Below are positions 16,376 through 27,316 of a DNA stretch of 64,000 nucleotides, in pieces (positions within the stretch are counted from its first letter, which is position 1; the number at the start of each line of letters is the position of its first letter). Source of the DNA: Rhodobacter flavimaris (GTDB lineage Bacteria; Pseudomonadota; Alphaproteobacteria; Rhodobacterales; Rhodobacteraceae). Location: assembly GCF_021378075.1 (NCBI RefSeq), contig NZ_JAJUOS010000002.1, forward strand, positions 124,001 through 188,000, written 5' to 3'. A program made the translations under genes and the position numbers. The notes below the pieces were generated by a model. The model worked only from the letters and a program-made list of their open reading frames with translations. It was not told the DNA's origin and did not search any database.

Positions 16376-17470
16376 ATGACCGACAGGAGAGTTACCCCCA
16401 CGATTATCACCCTCGCGCTGGCATACGCCAGCGCGGGCGTGGCGCAGGCAAGTGAACTGGCGATCTACAACTGGGCCGATTACCTCGGCCAAACCTCTCT
16501 TTCGACCTTCGAGGCGGCGACTGGCACATCGGTGACGCTCGACTATTTCGACTCGAACGAGATCCTCGAGACGAAGCTACTGACCGGCGCCTCGGGCTAC
16601 GACGTGGTCTTCCCGGCCGCCTCGAACGCCGAGCGCGAGTTTCAGGCTGGCGCGCTCTTGGCCATCGACCCCGCGCGGCTGAGCAATTACGCAAACCTCG
16701 ACCCCGATATTCTGGCCGCGCTCGACAAGGTGCCGGGCGGGCGGGAACTGGGTGTGCCCTATACCTGGGGCACCATCGGCATCGCCTACAATCCCAAGCT
16801 GGTCGCCGAGCGCATTGGCGATCAGGACATGTCCACCTGGGACGTTCTGTTCAACCCCAAGATCGCCTCCAAGCTGGCCGATTGCGGCATCGCGATGCTG
16901 GACTCGCCGGTCGAGATGGTGTCGGTCACGATGAACTACCTCGGGATCGACCCCTATTCGAATGACGCCGCCGATCTGGAGCGCACGCTCGCCGCGCTGA
17001 GCGGGACGGCCGACAACATCCGCTATTTCCACAACCAGAAATCCACCAACGACCTCGCATCCGGCGATATCTGCATGGCCGTCATCTACAGTGGCGACGC
17101 CGGGATCGCGCAGGCCCGCGCAGCCGAAAGCAATAACGGCGTCGAGGTGCTTTACACCATCCCGAAAGAGGGCACGCTGATGTGGATCGACCTCATGGCG
17201 ATCCCGAGCGATGCGAAGAACGTCGATGAGGCCTACGCTTTCATCGACCACATGCTGCGCCCCGAGGTGATCGCCGAAGTGTCGAACATGCTGTTCTTCG
17301 CCAATGCAAACAAGGCAGCAGATGCGCATATCGACCCCGCGATCCTCTCCGATCCCGGCATCTATCCGGACGCCGAGACGCTAAACCGGCTGTTCCCCGA
17401 CAAGAGCGTGGACGCCAAGACCCTGCGGAACCGCACGCGGCTCTGGACCTCGGTGAAATCCGGCATCTGA
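16376..17470 (+). CDS. Spermidine/putrescine ABC transporter substrate-binding protein (PotF/PotD-like)
   Basis: The 364-residue product has a Sec signal peptide (about 1-25, ending AQA-SEL) and the characteristic polyamine-receptor opening LAIYNWADYLGQ, then YDVVFPAASN, GVPYTWGTIGIAYN and MWIDLMAIPSDA, all seen in PotD/PotF proteins where Trp, Asp and Tyr side chains hold the polyamine amines. It is periplasmic. No permease or ATPase gene accompanies it, and a terminator follows directly, so it must either share another Pot transporter or act with the agmatinase as a scavenging pair. A GGGAG-like site precedes ATG 16376. Confidence 0.9.
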   Translation: MTDRRVTPTIITLALAYASAGVAQASELAIYNWADYLGQTSLSTFEAATGTSVTLDYFDSNEILETKLLTGASGYDVVFPAASNAEREFQAGALLAIDPARLSNYANLDPDILAALDKVPGGRELGVPYTWGTIGIAYNPKLVAERIGDQDMSTWDVLFNPKIASKLADCGIAMLDSPVEMVSVTMNYLGIDPYSNDAADLERTLAALSGTADNIRYFHNQKSTNDLASGDICMAVIYSGDAGIAQARAAESNNGVEVLYTIPKEGTLMWIDLMAIPSDAKNVDEAYAFIDHMLRPEVIAEVSNMLFFANANKAADAHIDPAILSDPGIYPDAETLNRLFPDKSVDAKTLRNRTRLWTSVKSGI

Positions 17471-17487
17471 CCATTCAAACCCGCGAA

Positions 17488-17544
17488 GGGCGCAGGGCTT
17501 ACCTCTGCGCCCAAACTACTCCCGGCCCCTGGGCCGGTTTTTTT
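17488..17544 (+). terminator. Tandem hairpins with T-run after the potF-like gene
   Basis: A first hairpin (GGGCGCAG at 17488-17495 with CTGCGCCC at 17505-17512) is followed by CCGGCCC-CT-GGGCCGG at 17522-17537 and seven T residues at 17538-17544. The second is a textbook intrinsic terminator for the speB-potF transcript. The 230 bp that follow, up to 17774, show no gene I can support. Confidence 0.9.
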
Positions 17545-17774
17545 CTTTCGGCGCTGCGGCAGGCAGCGAGTGATTGCCCGGTAGAGCCACGGAAGGCGCA
17601 CAGGACATCCCGGATATGGCGGCACTGCTGCTGCGGAGCCGCCAGAAGCAGGACAAAAGCCGACCGATTTACGAAGACAACACCTATCAATTCCTGCACG
17701 ACATCAACAGAAACGACACGGCGCCCTGCTCGGCGGGCATAGTGATTTTCCCTGCTGGAGACCGGGCGACACGC

Positions 17775-18359
17775 TTATAACGGCAGGCTCAGGCCCAGCT
17801 GCGCGACGCCATACAAGAAGTCTCCGCCCCGCCGATCGACGCCCAGGTAGCGGTAGCCGCCGACGATGGGGTTTTACTCATTGATCCGGTAGTCGAGTCC
17901 CGCGAAGTCAACCGTGCTAAGGTTCGACCCGCCGGCGCCAACCATCACCCACCCCGTCGCGAAGGTCCTCGCACCGGTCTCGGCCTGCCAGTTCACACCG
18001 GCCAGAACATCCACCCGGTCGCTCGAGGCTCTTCCCGCTGGCTCCCCCTCGGTTCCGCTGCCGAAACGCAGATCGGTCTCGATGTTCCAGTAGCGAAGCG
18101 CGTCAGCCAGCCGCAACTCGCCGCACGGGGAGCGCGCAATAACGTAATCGCCCCCTATGGTGAAGGCGACATTCCCGATATCCGCGGGCGCCATGCTCCC
18201 GCTCAGGCCAGAGCCCCAGAGATAGGGGTTGAACTGCATCGTCCAGTCGCCGCCATCCCGCGCGTTCGCTGTCACTGCCGAAAACAAAAGCGCCAAGGCG
18301 CAGGCAAGTCCCAAGCACCCCGCACCACCGCCTCGCACCTCCGACCGAGCGACGAACAT
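17775..18359 (-). pseudogene. Decayed outer-membrane protein gene
   Basis: From ATG 18359 the frame gives a signal peptide (CLGLACALALLFSAVTANA), then WTMQFNPYLWGSGLSGSMA, a pattern of outer-membrane beta-barrel proteins. Translation hits TAA at 17874-17876 after DYRINE, yet the same frame continues with IVGGYRYLGVD and FLYGVAQLGLSLPL to a second TAA at 17775, which is the normal barrel C-terminus. With the stop ignored it is only 195 codons, and the middle appears shortened compared with usual barrels of this type. I read it as an inactivated, internally deleted gene; a programmed readthrough is unlikely. Confidence 0.62.
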
Positions 18360-18442
18360 GGCGCTCCCCCGCCGCGTTTGGCAGGGCGTGTGATGCTCCA
18401 CTATTCTGCCCTGAAAATACGCAGGGAACCGTGGCCTCGAGC

Positions 18443-19591
18443 TCAGTTGCTCAGCGCTGCGCCGTGCAAGATCCGGGCAATTTCCCCGGCGCTCAGCGTA
18501 ACAGGATTCGCCTTGGTCGAGGAGGCGCCGAGGGCCTCCTGCGCGACGGCGTCGAAATCGCTCTCGGACAGGTGTAGATCGTTCAGCGTCGGCAGGCCAT
18601 GGCGGTCGATGAAGGCGCGCAGACACTCGGGCCCGCTAACCGTTCCGCCAAGCCCTTCGCGCAGCCACGCCTCGACCTCATCAAAGCGCCGGGTGGGCAG
18701 GCCCGCGCGCGCGGCCGCATCGCGGTTCACCAGCAGCGCATCCGCCAGAAGCCGCCCGCAGATGGCGCCATGCGCACCGCCGCGCCCACCGATCACCGAG
18801 GCAAGCCCATGCACCACCCCCAGCCCCGAGTTGGCAAGCGCCAGACCGCTGAGGTAGCTCGCCCGCGCCATTGTATCGCGCGCGGTGTCTGACGGCCCCT
18901 CCATCAGGCGCCTCAGGGCGGTGATCGCCTCGGGTAGCGTATCGCGGCACAGCGCATCGGTAACGGGGTTCGCGCGGTTGCACAGGTAGCTTTCGATCAA
19001 CTGCGTGATCGCGTCGAGCCCGGTGGCAAGCGTCAGTGCCTTGGGCAGCGCATCGGTCAGGGCCGGATCAACAATCGCGAGCCTTGGAACCAGCCGGGGA
19101 TCGCGCAGGCTGATCTTTAACTGCCGTTCGGGCACACTGATGACCGCGTTGCGCGTGGCCTCGGCCCCGGTACCCGAGGTGGTCGGCATGGCGACGAAGG
19201 GCAGCGGATCGGCAAGGCTGCGGGCGGGGGGTCGCCCCAGTTCCAGATACTCCTCGGGGTCACCCGCTGACCCGGCCATCCCCGCGATGGCCTTGCCGAG
19301 GTCAATGCTCGCGCCACCGCCGACCGCGACAACGCACTCCGCGCGAAAGCGGCGCGCGGCGCTGACACCGGCGCGGACGTCGCCCAGGCTGGGTTCGCCG
19401 GTGGAGAAAATCCGCTCGACGGCGAGACCTGCGGCGCGCAACTCGGCTTCGAAGGTCTCCACCCAGGGAACCGAGCGGCCGCTGACCAGCAAGACGCGTG
19501 TGCCCATCCGCGCCACATGCGCGGCCGCGCCCAGCCGACTGTCGCGGCCAAAAATCGTCTGGGCCGGAGCCGTCACGGAATAGATCGTCAT
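18443..19591 (-). CDS. Iron-containing alcohol dehydrogenase
   Basis: The 382-residue protein has the family's NAD(P)-binding VAVGGGASIDLGKAIAG segment, then MPTTSGTGAEAT, and the metal-binding region GLDAITQLIESYLC and GVVHGLASVIGGRGGAHG whose Asp and His residues bind Fe2+ (or Zn2+). ATG 19591 follows GAGGAGC; upstream in-frame starts would add an unrelated basic stretch. It begins 26 bases after glpK and is the last gene of the glycerol operon. Possible roles are glycerol to dihydroxyacetone, or 1,3-propanediol or other alcohol oxidation; family sequence alone does not decide. Confidence 0.87.
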   Translation of the reverse strand: MTIYSVTAPAQTIFGRDSRLGAAAHVARMGTRVLLVSGRSVPWVETFEAELRAAGLAVERIFSTGEPSLGDVRAGVSAARRFRAECVVAVGGGASIDLGKAIAGMAGSAGDPEEYLELGRPPARSLADPLPFVAMPTTSGTGAEATRNAVISVPERQLKISLRDPRLVPRLAIVDPALTDALPKALTLATGLDAITQLIESYLCNRANPVTDALCRDTLPEAITALRRLMEGPSDTARDTMARASYLSGLALANSGLGVVHGLASVIGGRGGAHGAICGRLLADALLVNRDAAARAGLPTRRFDEVEAWLREGLGGTVSGPECLRAFIDRHGLPTLNDLHLSESDFDAVAQEALGASSTKANPVTLSAGEIARILHGAALSN

Positions 19592-19617
19592 CGCTCCTCC
19601 TCGGGTGGCCCTGCGGG

Positions 19618-21102
<1,485 letters not shown>

Positions 21103-21200
21103 AACCGCTTCTCCTCAGAGCGATGTCGTGCCCGGCATCCTGGCGCCGGACGTTTTCAGGATAGCCGAGGCCCTGAGGGGCCCCGGCCGGGGAGGAAGGC

Positions 21201-22913
21201 TTACTGCCAGGACTTGATCAGCTCATCGTAGCTGACGGTCTGCGGGGTTTCGTCCTCGTTTTCAAGCTTGGGATAGGGCGCGCCGGGCTGGTCGAACCAG
21301 TACTGGGCGTCCATCTCCTCGTTCAGCTTGGGACCGATGTCACCCTGGATACCGGCGCGCTCAAGACGCTCAAGCACGCGCTCCTGATCGGCGCAGAGCG
21401 CATCGAGTGCCTCTTGCGGGCTCTTGGCGCCCGACATGGCATCGCCGATGTTCTGCCACCACAGCTGCGCCAGCTTCGGGTAATCCGGAACGTTGGTGCC
21501 GGTGGGCGACCATGCCACACGGGCGGGCGAGCGGTAGAACTCGACCAGACCGCCCAGCTTGGAGGCGCGCTCGGTGAAGCTGTCGTGCTGCACGGTCGAC
21601 TCGCGGATGAAGGTCAGACCCACATGGGATTTCTTCACGTCCACGGTCTTGGAGGTAACGAACTGGGCATAGAGCCAGGCCGCCTTGGCACGATCCACCG
21701 GGGTGGATTGCATCAGCGTCCACGAACCGGCGTCCTGATAGCCGACCTTCTGGCCCTCTTTCCAGTAAACGCCATGCGGCGAGGGGGCCATGCGCCACTT
21801 CGGCGTGCCGTCCTCGTTCATCACCGGCAGGCCCGGCTTGACGGTGTCGGCGGTGAAGGCGGTGTACCAGAACATCTGCTGCGCGACGTTGCCCTGCGCC
21901 GGGATCGGGCCGGCCTCGGAGAAGGTCATGCCGGCCGCCGCCGGCGGCGAGTACTTGTTCAGCCACTCGATCGCCTTGGTCACGGCATAGACGGCCGCGG
22001 GGCTGTTGGTCGCACCGCCGCGTGCCACGCAAGAACCCGTCGGCTGCGAGTTCTCGTTCACGCGGATACCCCATTCATCGACCGGAAGGCCGTTGGGTTC
22101 GCCCACGTCGCCCATACCGGCCATCGACATCCACGCATCGGTGTAGCGCCAGCCAAGCGAGGGGTCTTTCTTGCCGTAGTCCATGTTGCCATAGACCGCG
22201 CCCTGAACACCCAGGTGCGACAGATCACGACCGGTGAAGAACTCGGCGATATCCTCATAGGCCGACCAGTTGACCGGAACGCCCAGATCGTAGCCGTAAG
22301 CCGCCTTGAAATCTGCCTTGTTCTTCTCGTCGTTGAACCAGTCGTAGCGGAACCAGTAGAGGTTCGCGAACTGCTGGGTCGGCATCTGATAGACCTTGCC
22401 ATCCGGGCCGGTGGTGAAGCTCAGGCCGATGAAGTCGGCCAGATCGAGCGTCGGCAGGGTCACATCGGCGCCCTCGCCCGCCATCCAGTCAGTCAGGTTG
22501 CGCACCTGCTGATAGCGCCAATGGGTGCCGATCAGGTCGCTGTCATTGACATAGCCGTCATAGATATTCTCGCCCGACTGCATCTGGGTTTGCAGCTTCT
22601 CGACCACGTCGCCCTCGCCGATCAGGTCATGAGTGACCTTGATGCCGGTGATCGCGGTGAAGGCCGGGGCCAGCACCTGGCTTTCGTATTCGTGGGTGGT
22701 GATCGTTTCGGAGACGACCTTGATCTCCATGCCCGCGAAAGGCTTCGCCGCATCGACGAAGAACTGCATTTCGGCTTCCTGCTCGGCACGGCTCAGCGAC
22801 GACAGATCGCCGATCTCCTTGTCGAGGAAGCCGCGCGCGGCATCCATGTCGGCGAAGGCCGGACCCGACAGGATCAGCAGCGCCGCCGTTGTTGATGTGA
22901 GCTTAAGGTTCAT
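21201..22913 (-). CDS. glpV: Glycerol ABC transporter substrate-binding protein
   Basis: The 570-residue exported receptor starts with a Sec signal peptide (MNLKLTSTTAALLILSGPAFA). GFDIATM-like permease elements are absent; instead there are long alternating receptor domains with ISFTTGPDGKVYQMPTQQ-type loops around residue 165. Its size, the adjoining glpK and the glpSTPQU set identify it with the Rhizobium leguminosarum glycerol receptor GlpV, which is unusually large. ATG 22913 has GGGAGG just upstream; the longer frame to 22982 has no signal peptide at its start. It is periplasmic and captures glycerol for GlpPQ. Confidence 0.88.
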   Translation of the reverse strand: MNLKLTSTTAALLILSGPAFADMDAARGFLDKEIGDLSSLSRAEQEAEMQFFVDAAKPFAGMEIKVVSETITTHEYESQVLAPAFTAITGIKVTHDLIGEGDVVEKLQTQMQSGENIYDGYVNDSDLIGTHWRYQQVRNLTDWMAGEGADVTLPTLDLADFIGLSFTTGPDGKVYQMPTQQFANLYWFRYDWFNDEKNKADFKAAYGYDLGVPVNWSAYEDIAEFFTGRDLSHLGVQGAVYGNMDYGKKDPSLGWRYTDAWMSMAGMGDVGEPNGLPVDEWGIRVNENSQPTGSCVARGGATNSPAAVYAVTKAIEWLNKYSPPAAAGMTFSEAGPIPAQGNVAQQMFWYTAFTADTVKPGLPVMNEDGTPKWRMAPSPHGVYWKEGQKVGYQDAGSWTLMQSTPVDRAKAAWLYAQFVTSKTVDVKKSHVGLTFIRESTVQHDSFTERASKLGGLVEFYRSPARVAWSPTGTNVPDYPKLAQLWWQNIGDAMSGAKSPQEALDALCADQERVLERLERAGIQGDIGPKLNEEMDAQYWFDQPGAPYPKLENEDETPQTVSYDELIKSWQ

Positions 22914-22994
22914 TTTGTCCTCCCGTTTGAACCGTTCAGTCATTGAGGTTGAAGCGTGGCCGTGCCCCTCCTGCGCGGCCACGCGGGTCGTTCG

Positions 22995-23267
22995 CTAAAC
23001 CCAGCGGAACACCGCCGCGGCGTAGATCAGGCAGACGATCAGGGCATAGGGCTGCCCCGCGCCCACGACACCAAGCCAGGCCAGATTGATGAAGGCCGAG
23101 CCCAGAAGGGTGATGAAAAGCCGGTCGCCGCGCGTGGTCTCGATCCGAAGGATGCCCACGCGGGGGGTCTCGGGGTGTCTGATCGCCAGCAAGGTGAAGA
23201 CGATCAGCAGCGTGGCGATCACGGCGAAGAAGGTCGCGGTGGGCCAGGTCCAAGCCATCCAGTCCAT
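22995..23267 (-). CDS. glpU: DUF2160 small membrane protein of the glycerol transporter
   Basis: The 90-residue protein has about three membrane spans: TWPTATFFAVIATLLIVFTL, FITLLGSAFINLAWLGVVG and YALIVCLIYAAAVF. It fits DUF2160, the small protein always placed between glpQ and glpV in Rhizobium-type glycerol operons. Its exact job is not established; an accessory or stabilising role in the GlpPQ complex is usually assumed. It is 24 bases downstream of glpQ. Confidence 0.85.
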   Translation of the reverse strand: MDWMAWTWPTATFFAVIATLLIVFTLLAIRHPETPRVGILRIETTRGDRLFITLLGSAFINLAWLGVVGAGQPYALIVCLIYAAAVFRWV

Positions 23268-23291
23268 TGTTTTTCCTCCTCTATCCGCGCC

Positions 23292-24161
<870 letters not shown>

Positions 24162-24163
24162 GG

Positions 24164-25033
24164 TCAGGCCCCTTTCCGGTCAAGGTTGGTCATGACGGTG
24201 TAGAACACCCAGCTGATCAGAAGGATCACGAGGAAATACATGATCGAGAACGCCGCCGCCGGGCCGAGGTCGAACTGCCCCAGAGCCATCTTCACGAGGT
24301 CGATCGAGAGCAGCGTCGTCGCGTTGCCCGGCCCCCCGCCGGTGACCACGAACGGTTCGGTGTAGATCATGAAGCTGTCCATGAAACGCAACAGGATCGC
24401 GATCATCAGCACGCCCATCATCTTGGGCAGCTCGATGAAGCGGAACACCTTCCAGCGCGAGGCCTGGTCGATCTTGGCGGCCTGGTAATAGGCATCGGGG
24501 ATCGACTTGAGCCCGGCATAGGCCAGCAGCGCCACCAGCGAGGTCCAGTGCCAGACATCCATCGTCACGATGGTGATCCAGGCGGCCAGCGTGTCCTGCG
24601 TGTAATTATAGCTGATGCCCATCGCATGAAGCGTGTAACCCAGCAGCCCGATATCGACCCGGCCAAAGATCTGCCAGATGGTACCGACCACGTTCCACGG
24701 GATCAGCAGCGGCAGCGACATCAGCACAAGGCACAGCGAGGCCCAGAACCCGGACTTGGGCATGTTGAGCGCAACGAAAATCCCCAGCGGCACCTCGATC
24801 GCCAGGATGATCCCCGAGAATGCCAGCTGACGCCCAAGCGCGTTCCACATCCGGTCGGAGCTGAGCATCTCGCGGAACCAGTCGAGACCGGCCCAGAAGA
24901 ACTGGTTATTGCCGAACGTGTCCTGCACCGAGTAGTTCACGACCGTCATCAGCGGGATCACGGCGGAAAACGCGACAAGCAGCAGGACCGGCAGAACAAG
25001 GAACCATGCCTTTTGGTTGACTGTCTTTTCCAT
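24164..25033 (-). CDS. glpP: Glycerol ABC transporter permease
   Basis: The 289-residue MalF/UgpA-type inner-membrane permease has six predicted spans, beginning AWFLVLPVLLLVAFSAVIPL. Its cytoplasmic loop, IPDAYYQAAKIDQASRWKVF, matches the EAA motif. It partners GlpQ. It follows glpT by 94 bases, a longer spacing than at other junctions in the operon, with no obvious hairpin. Confidence 0.92.
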   Translation of the reverse strand: MEKTVNQKAWFLVLPVLLLVAFSAVIPLMTVVNYSVQDTFGNNQFFWAGLDWFREMLSSDRMWNALGRQLAFSGIILAIEVPLGIFVALNMPKSGFWASLCLVLMSLPLLIPWNVVGTIWQIFGRVDIGLLGYTLHAMGISYNYTQDTLAAWITIVTMDVWHWTSLVALLAYAGLKSIPDAYYQAAKIDQASRWKVFRFIELPKMMGVLMIAILLRFMDSFMIYTEPFVVTGGGPGNATTLLSIDLVKMALGQFDLGPAAAFSIMYFLVILLISWVFYTVMTNLDRKGA

Positions 25034-25127
25034 TACCTCGCCCCCTCCCCGGACGATTGCGCCCTGCGGCGCGGGTATTCAGTGACGGGCGGCGCGCCCT
25101 TGGCCTTTGCGTGAGGGCACCCGGCCA

Positions 25128-26204
25128 TCACGCGGCCTCCCCCTGCACGCGCCAGTCGTTGGCATAGACATTGACGTGGCCCGCATCGAACGAGACGCGG
25201 TTCATATCCGCGCTGATCTGCTCGCCCTCGTCAGCGATGATGTTGATATCGTTTCCGAAAAACTCGGCCCGGATGATCTTGTGGCGGCCGACGTCCTCGA
25301 CACGGCGCACTTTCACCGGCAGCCCATCAGTCTGCGACAGGCGGGCATATTCCGGGCGCACGCCGATCTCGACCTTGCCCGAGAGCGGTCGGTAGCTTTG
25401 CGACAGCTCGACATAGGAGCCGTTCACATAGGCCTTGTTGCCGTCGATCCGGGCCGGGATCACGTTCATCCCCGGCGAGCCGATGAAATAGCCCACGAAC
25501 GTATGCTCGGGGCGCTCGAACAGCTCTTCGGGCGTGCCGATCTGCACAACGCGGCCGTCATACATGACCACCACCTTGTCGGCGAAGGTCAGCGCCTCGG
25601 TCTGGTCGTGCGTCACGTAGATCATCGTGTGGCCGAAATCGTGGTGCAGCTTTTTCAGCTGCGTGCGCAGTTCCCACTTCATATGCGGGTCGATCACTGT
25701 CAGCGGCTCGTCGAACAGCAGCGCGTTGACGTCTTTACGCACCATGCCGCGCCCGAGGCTGATCTTTTGCTTGGCATCCGCCGTCAGCCCGCGCGCCTTC
25801 TTGTTCAGCATCTCTTCCATGCCGATCATGCGGGCGATTTCCTGAACGCGCTCGGCGATATAGGCCTCGTCGCGGCCCCGGTTGCGCAGCGGAAAGGCCA
25901 GGTTGTCGCGCACGGTCATCGTGTCGTAGACGACCGGGAACTGGAAAACCTGCGCGATATTGCGCGCGGCGGTGGGGGCATGGGTCACGTCGCGCCCGTC
26001 GAACAGGATGCGCCCCTGCGAGGGCTGCAAAAGTCCCGAGATGATGTTGAGCAAGGTGGACTTGCCGCACCCCGAAGACCCAAGCAGCGCATAGGCCGCG
26101 CCATCGTCCCAGTCGTGATTGAGTTCCTTAAGCGCGTAATCGTCCTCGGATGCCGGGTTCGGCAGGTAGGAATGCGCAAGGTTATCAAGCGTGATCTTGG
26201 CCAT
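25128..26204 (-). CDS. glpT: Glycerol ABC transporter ATP-binding protein with atypical signature motif
   Basis: The 358-residue cytoplasmic ATPase has an intact Walker A (LGSSGCGKSTLL), Walker B (ALLFDEPLTVIDP) and switch histidine (MIYVTHDQTEA), followed by a UgpC-type regulatory C-terminal domain. The ABC signature usually reading LSGGQ is LTADAKQ here, in the sequence LTADAKQKISLGRG. The partner GlpS has a normal LSGGQ, so the heterodimer would have one canonical and one altered site. ATG 26204 follows a GGGGGG site in the short gap after glpS. Confidence 0.9.
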   Translation of the reverse strand: MAKITLDNLAHSYLPNPASEDDYALKELNHDWDDGAAYALLGSSGCGKSTLLNIISGLLQPSQGRILFDGRDVTHAPTAARNIAQVFQFPVVYDTMTVRDNLAFPLRNRGRDEAYIAERVQEIARMIGMEEMLNKKARGLTADAKQKISLGRGMVRKDVNALLFDEPLTVIDPHMKWELRTQLKKLHHDFGHTMIYVTHDQTEALTFADKVVVMYDGRVVQIGTPEELFERPEHTFVGYFIGSPGMNVIPARIDGNKAYVNGSYVELSQSYRPLSGKVEIGVRPEYARLSQTDGLPVKVRRVEDVGRHKIIRAEFFGNDINIIADEGEQISADMNRVSFDAGHVNVYANDWRVQGEAA

Positions 26205-26214
26205 CGTTCCCCCC

Positions 26215-27303
26215 TCAGGCCGCCAGCGCATAGGCCGCCGGGGCCACCAGCTTGCCGTTTTCGCCAAAGATGTAGACGTGTCGCGGGTCGAGCCAGACGC
26301 GCAGTTCCTCGCCCAGCGCAAGGTCATGCACGCCATGCACAAGGCCGACCCAGCGCTCGCCATGATGTTGAAGATGCACGAAAGTTTCTGAGCCGGTCAG
26401 CTCGGTGACGTTCAGCGTCGTGGTGAACTCCAGCGCGTCGGGCGTGTGCTTGACGATTTCCAGATGGTTCGGGCGGAAGCCCGCCATGTAGCGCCCGTCA
26501 GGCAGTTCAGACAGTTTTCCGGTCGCCGCGGCACTTTGCCCGGCGCCGAACATGATCCGGTTTCCGGTCTTGGAGATTTGCAGGAAGTTCATCGGCGGGT
26601 CCGAGAAGACTCGCGCGGTCGTGGCATCGAGCGGCTGGCGATAGACCGCTGGCGTCGTGCCGAACTGGGTCACCCGCCCTTCCCATAGGGTCGCGGTATT
26701 GCCCCCCAGCAGCAACGCCTCCTCGGGCTCGGTCGTGGCATAGACGAAAATCGACCCCGAGGCCTCGAAAATCTTCGGGATTTCGACGCGCAATTCTTCG
26801 CGCAGTTTGTAGTCGAGGTTCGCCAGCGGCTCGTCGAGCAGAACCAGCCCCGCATTCTTGACCAGCGCGCGCGCCAAGGCGCAACGCTGCTGCTGCCCGC
26901 CCGACAGCTCCAACGGCTTGCGTCCCAGCATCGGCGTCAGCTTCATCAGCTCGGCGGTTTCGCGCACGCGGGCGTCAATCTCGGCCTTGTCCGCGCCGAG
27001 CAGCTTCATCGGCGAGGCAATGTTGTCGTAAACGCTCATCGAGGGGTAGTTGATGAACTGCTGGTAAACCATCGCGACCTTGCGATCCTGCACGCGCTGG
27101 CCGGTTACATCCTCGCCGTTCCAGAAGATCCGCCCCGAGGAGGGCACATCCAGCCCCGCCATCAGACGCATGAGCGAGGTCTTGCCCGAAAGCGTCGGCC
27201 CCAGCAGCACGTTCATTGTGCCATTTTCCAGCGTCAGATCCGTGGGATAGATATGGGTCTGCCCTTCCACGGTCTTTGAAACGCCCCTCAGTTCCAGGGT
27301 CAT
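26215..27303 (-). CDS. glpS: Glycerol ABC transporter ATP-binding protein
   Basis: The 362-residue ATPase has Walker A GPTLSGKTSLM, the signature ELSGGQQQRCALARAL and Walker B LVLLDEPLANLDY. The switch position reads FVYATTEPEEALLLG, so the usual His of the H-loop is replaced by Thr (TTEPEEA instead of THDQxEA). The C-terminal third is a MalK/UgpC-like regulatory domain. Thus GlpS and GlpT carry complementary deviations. ATG 27303 has GGAGGAG upstream and starts 13 bases after glpD. Confidence 0.9.
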   Translation of the reverse strand: MTLELRGVSKTVEGQTHIYPTDLTLENGTMNVLLGPTLSGKTSLMRLMAGLDVPSSGRIFWNGEDVTGQRVQDRKVAMVYQQFINYPSMSVYDNIASPMKLLGADKAEIDARVRETAELMKLTPMLGRKPLELSGGQQQRCALARALVKNAGLVLLDEPLANLDYKLREELRVEIPKIFEASGSIFVYATTEPEEALLLGGNTATLWEGRVTQFGTTPAVYRQPLDATTARVFSDPPMNFLQISKTGNRIMFGAGQSAAATGKLSELPDGRYMAGFRPNHLEIVKHTPDALEFTTTLNVTELTGSETFVHLQHHGERWVGLVHGVHDLALGEELRVWLDPRHVYIFGENGKLVAPAAYALAA

Positions 27304-27316
27304 TCGGTTCTCCTCC

